Shown: positions 11,888 to 24,900 of the stretch, in pieces
Position numbering within the stretch: the stretch's first letter is position 1
How the letters are laid out: each line of letters starts with the position of its first letter
NCBI GenBank assembly: GCA_012845835.1
Contig: JABAKD010000004.1
Location: 1,117,501 to 1,181,500, forward strand
Length of the DNA: 64,000 nucleotides
Direction of reading: 5' to 3'
Source: Undaria pinnatifida
Lineage: Eukaryota > Sar > Phaeophyceae > Laminariales > Alariaceae
Notes under the pieces: generated by a model
The model's database searches: none
Seen by the model: the letters and a program-made list of their open reading frames with translations, nothing else
What the model was told of the DNA's origin: nothing
Translations under genes and position numbers: made by a program

Positions 11888-14800
11888 CTGGAACGGTGGG
11901 ATGGAGAGGGGAGGGTAGGGTGGACGTCGACAACGGAGGGGGGGGGGCTCTGTCAGTCGGGCGAGGAAAAACCAGACCGAAGCGGACCCCAAGTACGCCA
12001 TGAATTATATGTGTTCCAGCCTGTGGTATCCTAGCGACGTCGTGTTCAAAACGTGTTTGCGCTCTTCATTTTTGTTCCCGACTTTTTTCTCTGTCTTTCT
12101 CCTTCATCTTCTTCAAGCCTTGGAATCTGGCAAGTTCCTTGTTACCCAAGCTCGCCTGGATACACGAGCAGGACGAGCACTCCTATCACGTATGTGGAGG
12201 TGTTTTTAAATTGGGCTCACCGTGCTTGGGATCGTCGACGAGGGTAGAGCTGACCCTCCACTCTCGGATATCTTCCAGTACGGAGTGCAAGACGCCTTCG
12301 TCTTGCCCCACCAACCCCTGCGGGGGCGATGATGCCGTAGCCGTCTCAGACTTGACCGTAACCCGACTGCAACGAGCGGAGAGGCGAGTACACGATGAAA
12401 GCATGCATGCATGCATGGAGGGCGCGCGGGGGGGGTGGGGGTAAGAAAACAGAGAAAGATGAGAGAGAAAATCGAAACAAAGCGGGGAAAGCAGACAAGA
12501 AAAATACAAAAATATACCAGGAAAAAATAATATAACCATGTATACGAAGAATTATTCAAAACGGTAAATATCGAAAAAACGAAGAAACACAAACAAGAAA
12601 ACGCGTCTCGTACCTCTCCGGTGCACCGGCCGTTGCAGGCGCAGGTGCCGGCCCTCTGCCCATGACCGACGGCACGTCCACCCCCCCCATCCCCAGCATC
12701 CCCGCCACCATCCCCGCCATCCCAGGTGTTGCACGCCCCTGCAGCATGGCCGCGCGGGCAAGCTGTCTTGCCGGCACAGTGGGGTCGAAGGAAAACTGAA
12801 CGGTCGATAGTCGGTTTGACTTCGTGCTGAAGGTGCACTTAAGCATGCCGGGAACCAGCAGCTGCGGAGACCTGTCGATAAAAGATAGGGTCGGGGTTCG
12901 AGGACTTTAGTTGTCGGGGAGGGACCGGTGGGGAGAGTCCAAAGGTTGATACGTCGGACAGATCATCACCTGCCTCACATAGATTGTAGAGCTCAGTGGG
13001 TTGGGGAATACGCATAAATCGTGCACATAGTAGCAGCACCACGCCAAAACCACGCGTGACAAGACAAAAAGACGGACGGCTGAATGGACCGCACAAAGCA
13101 TCGGCGAAAACAGCAGCGGAAGCAGCTAATCACAAACACGGGCGGCGTACGAACAAGACAACCAACAGCAGAAGCAAGGACGATCGACCGACTGCCCTAC
13201 CGACCGCACCACCCACCTTGCGAGGAAAGGACACATGAAGGCGTTCTTGTCCACCATCACCTCCTTCGGATCAACCACGTAATACACACGGTTCGCAGAC
13301 GGCACCATACCCGCCGCGGCCGCCGCCGCCGCAGCGGCACCAACACCAACCCCAACACCGCCTCCGGCAACTCCCTGCCCTGCCCCGCCGCCACCAGCGG
13401 TCGCCTCGTCCCCCTCGCCCCCTGAGCAAGACTCGGAACTGGTTGCACCCCTGGAGGAGAAGGATGATCCCGTTGTTTCGGAGAAGCTTCGTTTTAGACG
13501 TGCGTCGTTGCCCTTAGCTTTGCCTTTTCGATCTGAGCTTGATTTGGGGGAGGCGGCTTCCGGCCTGCTGTTCGGACTAAGGAGGCGGTGGGGGTAGGGG
13601 TAATGGTGAAGGGGAGGGTTGGTGGTAAGTGTTAGTAGTGATGGCGGTGCTATTGTTACTTGGTGTTCGTCTTTGATATCTGCGTATGAGACACACTTTC
13701 AGTCGCGCGTACCAGGAATGCACAGTCCGTACCCACAATACAAGGATACGACCTCGTGAAGGATACTCGTATACTAATGGAAAGCTTGTCTAACATGCCA
13801 ACAAACAAAACACTATGAACGAAACACTCAGTCGGGCGGACGTTTCAAGAAAATAGGGCTTTTATCGTTTTTGCTGTGTCCGTTAGTGAGCATTATGATG
13901 ATGATGATTATGATGATGATGAAGGGCGACGTGCGTTGAGGGGGGCGGTTGGGTGATTTTCCAGAAACCAACGGTCAAGAGCACACGCACCTTGTTGGCC
14001 TTCCCGATACGCTGGAGGCTTTTGTTGCCATGCTGAGCGATGCCGTGTCGGCCAGGACTCCGTTAAGCCCCTTAATCACTCGCATCCCCCCTTGAACCTG
14101 TTGCCAGTCAGACGAGGCAGAGCGATGCAACACCATCACGACGCGTGGGAGGCGACAGGCAGTAAATGTAAGTAGTCAGTCGATAAAACACTGCAGGTTT
14201 TCATATGCTATCCTTTGCAAGTGAACTGCTGAAGCAACATCATCGCAAACCACAGGCGTTTAGTATGAGGGTGCAGACAGTAGGTGACGGGATTGCCGTC
14301 ACACGAGACAGAGCGGAGCAGCACCATCAGATCACAGACGCGTACGATTTAGATGAGGGAACAGACAGTCGAAGACGAGATTGCCGTCAGTCGAAACAGA
14401 TGGGTGAAACAACTTGACTACAACACCATCACAGAAACAGACCGGTGCAACACCAATACAGAAACAGATCGGTGAAACATTATCCAATATCACACACAGG
14501 GATATTATGAGGAGACAAGCAATATCGAGTTCGGACAGCTCGGACGGATTCTTCGCCGATTCGTACATGAATAGAAGCAGTAGTAGCAGTAGAAGTAGTA
14601 TTGAGAGTACTACAGTAGCAATAGCAGCAGTAGCAGTAGCAAACACAGAGTTTATACATGTCTCGGAGCATTATCAGCAGCAGTAGAGTATCTCACCTGT
14701 TGTGGTGGAAAGGTCCTATACGGTGTAATAGGCATCCGCATCTCGAAGTGGTCGTCCAGTACACTTTGCCACTCTTGTCGTCCCATCTCAGCTCGCCCAC

Positions 14801-17800
14801 GGTATTCCAGGAAGGTCAGCAATACCTATATTCAGTACAACAGCAGTTGTACATGTCGGATATGATAGATTAGACCCTCTTTCACAATATTTCGGGGCAG
14901 ACATATCTGGTGTACGTATATGATCTGCACGATCGGTACGAAAATATCATACTTGCTGGGAGTGCCTATAAAGACCACATCTAACAGTTAAACGCATCGG
15001 ATGTCGGACAGATCAGATGTAGATTTCACGATCCAGACCTTTCGGGGCAGAAAAATCTTTGATATTTAAAAATGATATATATTAAATTGCCCCTTCCCCC
15101 CCCCCCCCCCCCCCCCGCCCCCCTCCAAACCCGCTCGCTTTTGATCAAAACCAGGCCCCCCCTTTCCCTTCACAGCTGTCAGATTTTGTCCCCCTCAGAA
15201 ACGGGTTTTATAGTTTCCGCGCACAGACTGACTAAAATCATCCTGTTGACCCTTATAGCTACACTGTAGCTGTAAGGGGAGTCGCCGACCTATATCCTTA
15301 ATGAGGACACACAACTCGTAATGCGCGCGATCGGAGTATCACACACAGCTTGCAAAGATGAGTTTCGACGAAATCTTCGATCTCACAGCTGGAGTGTATT
15401 TTAATTTTTATAATATTATGAAACATGAAAATACGCTCCAGCTGTGAGATCGAAGATTTCGTCGAAACTCATCTTTGCAAGCTGTGTGTGATACTCCGAT
15501 CGCGCGCATTACGAGTTGTGTTTTCTCATTAAGAATATAGGTCGGCGACTCCCCTTACAACTACAGTGTAGCTATCACGGTCAACAGGGTGATTTTAGTC
15601 AGTCCGTGCGCGGAAACTGTAAAACCCGTTTCTGAGGGGGACAAAATCTGACAGCTGTGGAGGGAAATGTATCCTTTTATCAAGTGAATCTTGTAAGTCG
15701 AATAACCGGTGACGGGGGGGGGGCGGAGTTTTGAAGGACGTGGGGGCCTGCTTTTGATCTATATATGATCTGCAGTATCTGTACCACAGTATCATGCTTG
15801 TTGCGTGTACCTATACCCATCATACCAGGAATCAAAAGGAATCCACAAAAAATGCGACTACGATAGGACGTTACAGATAATGTACGACAGGCATCGTGAT
15901 CTGCCCCATGTCAAGGACAAAACGAATGGTGGCCTCATTCCTCATCTTCCAATCAGTGCGTGACGTCTACCAACATCTCCCAATGTGTGCGTGACTTCAG
16001 CATCGGCGAAAATGAGTGCGTGACGTCAGAATCTCCGAGTCAGCATCTCTGAACCAGTCACTGCATGACGTCATCAACCTCGGGGGCGGGGCGTTTCGTT
16101 AACGCCGCAGGCCTACCGTTCAATTGCAGGGCGTCCTACTTCAACTTAGGTTGCGGTAGTTTGCGCTGCCGGTACGTCGGAAGTCGGGGGCGCCAGCTAT
16201 TAATAGCTACACGCTGTATGCTGTATGGTGAATGCAGCAGTTGAAAAGGCAGCAAAGACACGACACGTGAAATTTCACGTAGCATACGTGGAAGGGTTGT
16301 GAGCTTAACCGTAATATTTACCAAATGCGCCGGAAGATAACAAACAAAATAAATAAAAGACTTCAGGCCTCGTTTTCTTCCTCTAATGCCTGCGTTCGTT
16401 TTGTTTTGAATATAATAAAAAAACGATTTCGATACCGCCGTGTATCGTACTATTAATGGTGCAGATATTTTATCACTAATATTTCATACCTGGTCGTAGC
16501 TATTTTGGGGCCACGGTGAACCAAGTAAAACAAGTACCAGGTATGTCATACCAGGTATGTAAAATACGTATATACCAGGCACGTCGATTAAACCCATTTA
16601 CCTCGTACCATCTGCAAAATGTCCTAATGATAGAGTAATTATCAAGTATGTATTTCGCATTAGCTTGCCCGCAAAAACGTGGGTGCACCTCTAGACCCTT
16701 TCAGAAATATCACCGCAAAAATGACAGCAAAAAATGCCCCCCCCTTCAAATTCCAAGCAGTTCGAGACCAAAACGTGAGTCATGTGGTAACTACTGCTGT
16801 AGACCCACTCGCATACAAGTGTGCCCACATTTATGGACAATTGCAGCAGTATGACACGCCACTTCGAATAGTGCTTTGGGCGACAACTGGGTGGTCGAGC
16901 AGAGGGAAACCGGAATATTTTACATACTGCGCTAGTATTAGACTACGGAAACACGTATATAACTCTGATTCCAAGCAATTTATGCCCGACATGGGAGTGC
17001 AGTCTTGACCTCTTGGCCTCTTGGGAAACAGCACCCATATTTTTTGGGATCAAACTGCTTCAAATTAGCGTGGCAAACGCAACTTGCAAAGATGAGTATT
17101 GACCCGAAATTCGTCGAACTCACGGCTGACGTCCTTGAAATATGTTTATAAAATGGCAGCAGTAAACGGGTAAGGGTTAGGATTAGGTAAGCCAGAGCCT
17201 ACTAACCCAGGTTCTTTTTTTTCTTGTATAACAATTTTTCTTCACAATTCTGCTTCCAGCTTCTGGACAAGCCGTGGTCACAGGTGTCGTCCCTTCTCCC
17301 CCCAGGTTCTTGCTTTCAATTTCTATCGCGCATAGGGTTCAGCAATCCCACTGCTCGTTGATTTTCATCGAGTGTTGCTAACTCACGCTCTCGCGCTTTC
17401 CGCAAGTCAAGTTGTACACAAGAAGAAGTCTTTACGACGACTTTATACGAATATGCATTCCGGGAGACTCGAATTCACGAAACTGACCTATACCAGGCTC
17501 GAGGATAACCTGATACGCCATCGGTACTACGTAGTACCGAGTACCGCACTATTAACAGTTGTACAGCAACATGTGAGTATAATATTTTTCAAAAACTAAA
17601 ACTAAGAATAACTAACAATAACGAGGAACGAAATCCGAGGAAGCTACGTACATATAAACCCGAAACGGGGTTGCAGTCCTAAACGGGGGAGGGGGGGGGG
17701 GGTTAGGTAAGCGGTCACCTGTAAGCGTATATCCCGTAGGGCCGCGTCTCGTCGGCATTCTGCCCTCCTCTGCCGTTCTTCTCGTTCCCTCGTCGCAACC

Positions 17801-18848
17801 AACTCTTCCACCTGTTACACCAATAGGGAGGACGTACGAAGGTCGCATCGACGCGGTAACGTAACGGATAATAAACGATGAAACTACAACAAAAAAATTC
17901 TAGGTTACAACAAGAAACGCAGAGACCCCAGGCCGTGGAAATATCGTACATGGAACGTCCTACACGTGGTGTCATGTACATGCCACACGTCTATTTTGAA
18001 GGGTATAGCAATCAAAGACGCAATCATACGATCCGAGGAGGTCGCTGCTTGACCCCTTGACTGATCGCCCTCCTACAACAAACTAGTAATACTATATATA
18101 TACTTTCAAAGTAGTATATTGAGGAAACCATGCCTTGCAAGACCGGTTTCTGAATATTAGAACCTTCGGATACAGGGCTAGCTGTATCGTCAATCTCCTA
18201 CGACAATTGTCAACCATTACGATGCACTACTAATAACCAACGTACGGCCTATAAGATCCGTCGTCAATGATGGATCTTCAGAATGGTTGAACCTCGGAAA
18301 TACCATCGGCGAACGCACCCGTGAGTGACGGGTTTTATACTCGATCCCTTTTTTCGAGACAAAGCTGCGAAAGCAACTGAGTTAAATCGACACACGACGC
18401 ATATGAAAATACGCGGAAGTGTGGTGAGCTAAAGCTTTATTTTTCCCCATCCGCCGGAGGATAAAAAAAAAAACAAGAAAAAAAAACAAAGCACTTTTAC
18501 TTACAATAAATACTTGTGTGGATCAACTACATCGTTATGCGGTATTATCATATTACACACTCAAAAAGGGTGGGGTTGCGAAACGGAACCCTTCTTCGCG
18601 AAAGAAACCCCAACCTACTGGTAGCGACGGAGTAGCCCACAGGGAGCTAGCTCACTTTTATATGCTTCTGGAGTTCACTTTTATATGTTTCTGGTGGAGG
18701 CATAAATTGCGTCAGCTGTGATATATGCGTGTACCACCTTTGGTTTGTGTGTTTTCCCTGGGGTACTCCTCAGTTCCAGAGCGACTGGAGCCTGTCCTGT
18801 GACCACGGACTTGACTATGCGAGTTGATGTGAGAACAACAACAACAGC

Positions 18849-18882
<34 letters not shown>

Positions 18883-18914
18883 ACAACAACAAGAACAACA
18901 ACAACAACAACAAG

Positions 18915-18976
<62 letters not shown>

Positions 18977-21900
18977 GTAGCCTAGGTAGTGACAACAAGC
19001 AGCGGAGGGAAAGTAGTAGACGCTTGCCACGATGATTTTGTTTAGATTGCCGACGTGCACAAGCTCCCATAAACAGAGCCGGAAAACGAAATGGTGAAAA
19101 AAAAAATTATCGCCACGAACTGCAGACAGTTCTGCCGCAGGCGTACGGTTACGGTTACACATGAATGCATACACCCACGTCATGAAAATAAAAATACACT
19201 CCAGCTGTGAGATCGAAGATGTCGTTCGGAGATGTTGTCGAAACTCGTATTTGCAAGCTGTGTGTGAACCTCCGATCGCGCGTATTACTGGGTGTGTCCT
19301 CAATAAGGACATAGGTCGGCGAATCCCCTTAAAACTACAGGTAGTGTAGCTTGTACCAGGGTCAACCCTTATCATAGCAGTAGTATAAGGCACGCAATAA
19401 GAAACACAAATCCTGAACTACTGCTGAAGGTTGGGTTTTTTACTTGGGAGAGGGTGCGTTCTACAGAGTATTAACTCGGAGTTGTTACCTTCTCCTGAAC
19501 ATCACCGTGCCTTCCTGTTGATACCATTGATTGGTATCCTGCAGTGCATCTGCTGTACATGTATGTAAGCAATGTAAGCCATGCGAGGTCTTGAAGTTGT
19601 ATGTTCGACATCTGTCCGACTATATGGGATACTTCGATACTTCGACTTTGAAATGAATGATGTAGCACTAAGGCTACAGATTACTGCACGATCAACCTGG
19701 GCGCACGTGCAATTTACCAAGTACCAGGTATACGCGTATACACGAGCACAGCAAAAAAAAACTCCCACACAAATTACAATAATTTTTCTCCAAAGCGTAG
19801 GTGCAGTGGTAAAGGAGTATTTCCGTATACACCGAATGTAACGGCAGACCTGCGTAAAAACTAATGCAGCACGCGTGACCAGCAAACTTCGGACATCTCA
19901 ACGTGCGATGGAATCGAAATGTCATCATCATATTATCTCTCCGCGGATCAAATCGAATGTCTACATTCGAAATGCCGGTATCCCTCATAGCTCGTGACAG
20001 CGCAACGGTCACCTCTCGTGCAGCAGTAGTATCGCATGCCGTAGGATAGCATACCGGGGGTTAGGGTTGGTTTTGGGGTTAGGGTTGTGGTAAGGTCTAG
20101 GGCTGCTTGGCCGACTTGCAAGATTTGAAAGTGATTGTCCTGCAGTATCTCAGTGTTTTTTCAACGCTTTTCTGCGAATGGGGGCAAGTGCCACGCAGAT
20201 TAGAACGCTAACTATCGATCACTCAAATGGTCGAACTCACAGCTGACGTATTCGAAGCGATTAGTTCATAATCAAACAGGGGAAGCGATGCTAATCGGGT
20301 ATTGGAATCTCCGGCGTTTTTTTTCATGTCACGTGCACGTTTTACAACGTTCACAAAAAAAAACGATATGCCGAACTACACATCGCACGCCGTGAGCTAC
20401 GCAAAACAGCACCTGGTACTAGGTATTCTGGATCCAACTCCAACATACGAATGGAGACAAAGAGACAAACAAATAAAATAAAGTACATAACAGGCAGGTG
20501 TCCAAAACATGGCAGAACTCCGACATGCCTGGGAGAAGAATAAACATATAAACAAATGAAAAAAAATAGTGTAAAGCATGATCAAAACAAAACAAGGCAC
20601 CAAATCATAACAAAACAAGCGCTGAGAAAGGCAAGCTGAATGTACCGCAGTTGTGGAAAGAATTTAGGAATAAGTGTACTGAAGCTAGTGTAGAACGCAC
20701 CCATGCTCTTAAACAAGAAATTATGTCTGGACCAGCTTGCCTGTTTTACTCTTTTTTTTTTTTTTTTTTTTTGATCCTCCTGGGGATCCGGGTAAATAAA
20801 GCTTGCCTGTTTTACTCTTCATTACAAAAAAAAACAGATATGGTGGTTGTAGAGTAAATCGAGAATGTATAACGCCTTCCAGGTCTGATAAAAATTATGC
20901 CTGCGATGTACTTGGAAACCTTTTCGGTCTCATCACTATAAAAGTATGCCCACCACGAATTTTCTGGGAAAAGTTTTTGGCGGAAATTTCCGGCAACATT
21001 CTTGCATAACACAGCAAAAATCAATGCGCCTTCTTCCTAGATCGGGATGTTGTCTCCTAAAAACTGGGGGACAGACGGCATTCATTTGTGTGGGCAATCC
21101 TCGAGATGCCTTGGAGCAGTACCACCGTGTGCGCACGCACGTGCGCGCCCCCTCACAGAACTTCATCCGTGTTGCAATACCGGCAGCGTTTCACACGTGG
21201 TTGCCATCTGCCGCTAGGACGCGGCTGCGCACGACTGTAACGGAAAACGCGAGACACATACATGATGAGTATAACAAGGGCGGGCGTATGGCGACACACA
21301 CAATCAAAGACAAATGCACGGATGTATATGGCGACAAACGCGAAGAAGACACAGCAGCAGCAGCTGTAGTAGTAGTAGGAGTAGTATTAATAGTAGTAGT
21401 AGTAGCCCACCACAGCACAGCCGAGAGAGGGCCCTCCCGGCCTGGCCATGGTGGCACAGCCGCATCTACCTCGTGTCCGTGCCCTACAGGGCTGGGTGGT
21501 GATGATTGATGTAGAGCGTTTGGAGGGGGAGGTGATATCGTTGTGTGGGGCGGGTGGGGTGTGTGAGGCAATGCAAACTGGCTTCCTGCTTGCAGGATTA
21601 AGGATCAACTTCAACCAAAGAGCCCCCTCGCAGGATTTATAACCCCCTGCGTTGCGGTTTGGGATCGTTCGGGTTAATTTACCAACAAGTGTTTGGTACT
21701 GCCGTCGTTCCGTGGTATTACAGCAGTACGAGTAGTTATCGTTTTCGAGAGTAACGCCTCCTATTAATAGCTGGTGATGGGTTTCTCCAAAATTGTATCC
21801 GGCGCCTTCCCCTCGAAACCGAGAACTATACACACGACTGCGGAATTAAAAATTACACAGACGGTCAATCTTTTAAACGCGGTCATTTTCCAAGCTCGGC

Positions 21901-24900
21901 ATGGGTTAGGGTTGGAGTAAGGGTCTAACTCCCATGATGGTGAAAAATGCCTGGTACCATATTTCATATTGCCATGAACTCACGGCTGACGTCCTTGAAT
22001 TTATTTATAAAATACAATATGCACCCATAGGTCAGGGTTAGGGTGCAGATACAACGTCCGGCCCACCCTAACCTCGACTCGCCTGCTTCGATTCCTCTAC
22101 AAACGACTTCGATCTCGGGCGAGTATTACGCCCAGGTATGATACCACTTACAGCATAAATACCGGTACTGCAGCAGTACGCGTAGTAATCGTTTTATAGA
22201 ACAACGCCTCCTATCGGGTTGTCGGATTGTTGACAACACTCGTATCCGGTGCCTACCCCTCGACAACGACGATTGCCCAAAACCTTTGCAAACGCTCGTC
22301 ATCGCAAAGAATGTCAGGGTTTTACTCGATCTACAGCTCGACATGGCCAAGCGTTAGGGTCCCGGTCAGAGTTAAGGTGTAATTGGGCAAATATCATGTC
22401 CGGCCTACTTATAGTCTTGACCCACCTGCTTCTTCAGCTCCTCGACAAAGGCCTTTTTCCTCAGTCGAGTATTTCTTGCGTGTTCGCGATTTCGATCTCG
22501 GTTTTGCTTGGCCCTCTCTTCCTTTGACAAAACCGCCCTCTTCCTCTTCTTCTCCGCCGCTTCTGCCGCCGAGCTGCTCCCACCCCCCCTCGCTCCCCGC
22601 CCGTGCACCAACGCCTCCGCCCGCGCTTGGGCTTCGGCGACGACAGGGTGGGTGCCCATCCCGAATATTCGCCCCAGACCACGAAGACTACCCCCATCTT
22701 GTTGTTGGTGTTGTTGGTGACGGGCTCCTTCATCGTCGTCGCCTAGCGCGCTGCCTCCCCCCATAGCGTCTTCATCCTCGTCCTGGTCACGGTCGTCGTC
22801 GGAGTCATCATCGTGGCATAGCTCGTCGTCATCAGGATCATCCTCATGTTCATCATGCCGATCGTGCTCATCGTGTCCGTGCTCATCTTGATCGTGTTCC
22901 ATGGTTTCGATTTTGCAGCCCACACCTAGGTCTCTCCCGTTCGTACCCCCCCCGCCGCCGCCACCGTACAGCTTGCTACCGGTGCTGCTGCTAATATTGT
23001 CACCAACACCGCTGTTAAGGTTGTGTTGGTGATGGTTTCCGTTATTGATGTTGACGTTGTTGTTGCGACCGTCGTTGCTATCAGCCCCTGAAAATTCATC
23101 CCTTATGCTGTCCATCCCGCTGCCAGCGCTGTCCGGGTACATACCGGCCTCTCCCAAGAAGGACTGCATGCTGCCCCCCAACCCAGTCATGGACCCGATG
23201 CCAGGCAAAGCCCTCCCCCCACCGGTGATGCCTACTCCAACTGCTCCCGGGCTCCCGACCCCCCCCACCGCACCGCCTCCACCCATCGCTTGACCCGGTC
23301 CCGCTCCTAGCAGGGGGCTTTGCATCTGAAAATATAACATATAGAAATCGGGCATGGTGTGTGTGACACCGGCGGGGGTTAGGGCGGGGTAGGGTAGGGG
23401 GGGGGTTATGGGAGGGAGAGGGGGGGGGGGGTCGCGGGGGGGGGGGGGGGGGTGGCACGGGGGGGAGAGAGGTGGTGTGGGTTGGGCAGGAGCGGCGCAG
23501 TGCAGTGGGGTTATAAGAGGAAGAAAATGTCGAAATGGTGGTACGACGACTACAGAATAGGTAACACGAAGCCCAAGGAAAAGGGGGCGTGTCCGGGGCG
23601 CTACGTACGGAGCTCGTACAACACGCGCACAGCATGGTGACGACCAGGCGATCGTGCTTACACTGCCATACGTTCTTGCTACCAGACGCTTGATATAATC
23701 GCCCACGTCGTCATTTTGGTCTTGACGTATACAGGGACGCCAAACTGGTTGCCACGATTTTTCACGTGTTGAACCAATTTTAACGTGTCGTTCATGTACA
23801 CGGAGAAAAGCATTGGTGCAGCGAAAAAGTGATGGCGTAGCGTGGCGAGGTGCACTGCGGTGGTTCATGCGGTGGACGCGGATCGAATATAATTGTGCGT
23901 GTATCGAGGATATAGATTCGAGAAAGATTTAGGAAGAAAGGACGGGTGGATCATGCGGTGATGGGAGCTGACAGGACACTACGTTGCGACTTTACGTCGG
24001 CTGCTGCATCGAGGGTATTTCTACGAAACGAGAAAACAAGACTACGTGGACCTCAAATGATCTACAACTCTGTCCCAAAAAATAATTAACGTAAAAGTGA
24101 AAAGGACTATTTAAATGGGAATATTGACAGTTAAGCGGTTCTTACATTTCGTACAAAGTATAAGTTCTAGCATTTTTGAGGTCGAAGAGCAGCAGACGCC
24201 GCAAGAAACTCATGGAAAGCAAGCAGCGAAAAAAAAACAGGATCGCAATCGTAGCACCCCATAGATGTTACTGCTGCAATTGTTGCTGCTTTGTATTGTC
24301 GTGTGATGGCGGACTACAACTGAATATGAGCGGTACCAGAGGATCCGGTAGGGGTCGTGCACGAGGGGGGCACAGCCAGGAGGTGCTCTTCGGGGAGTTA
24401 GAGTTGTGGTCGCCACCAAGCTCGCAAAGCGATTCGTTGCAGCTACTGCTGTAGTTGCGCGCGTCTGGCCTCTCTGCTCTGCGATATTTTCGACAACCAA
24501 GCCAACAACCTCGATTTCTCGTAATTCTGGTGGGTATAGGAGCTGTCCCACCGCTCCGAGCAGATTCCAGCACTCCACACAGCCCACGCAAAACAGACCA
24601 CACCAACCCAAGTCGCTACCGGTCTAGCAGCGCTTTTAAAGCTCCGTCATCGAGCTCTGTGGCTACGTGCCGCGGCCAGGGCCGCATGTACTACCCAGTG
24701 TACCAGCTGGCAGAGAGGGGTCTCAAAATGAACCAAAACGAGTTTTCTAATGCAATCCTGTTCAACTTGGCGACTCTACACTAGGCGCACCACCGCCCGA
24801 CGCACCACGGTGCCTGGGGAGGCAATCGTCCGTGGCACGTTACCACAGACAACGGGTGCAAGCGGCGATCCCGAGGAAATAGGGCTAAGCTCGTGTTTTC

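Larger units (their letters stand above)
21721..22500. repeat. diverged tandem duplication covering the end of bZIP exon 2
   Basis: The segment 21721-22130 matches 22168-22480. Shared motifs include CAGCAGTACG(A/C)GTAGT, ACGCCTCCTAT and TATCCGG(C/T)GCC. The block before the exon (AACGTCCGGCC or CATGTCCGGCC) and the exon end itself are also shared. The first copy is about 100 bp longer because of an M2 insertion at 21971-22013. Confidence 0.7.

Noticed and set aside
16679-17008. 109-codon plus-strand frame
   Set aside because: It lies antisense within bZIP intron 3, and no similarity or splice context supports it.
18833-18977. Thr-rich and Val/Leu-rich open frames
   Set aside because: They are translations of the (AAC)n tract at the end of the R1 copy.
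20041-20100. Telomere
   Set aside because: There are only a few imperfect TTAGGG-like units, interior to the window.
23326-23868. Extension of the bZIP frame upstream to ATG at 23868
   Set aside because: The extension translates a long C/T tract as poly-Pro, directly before a good TATATTTTCAG acceptor. It looks like intron 1.
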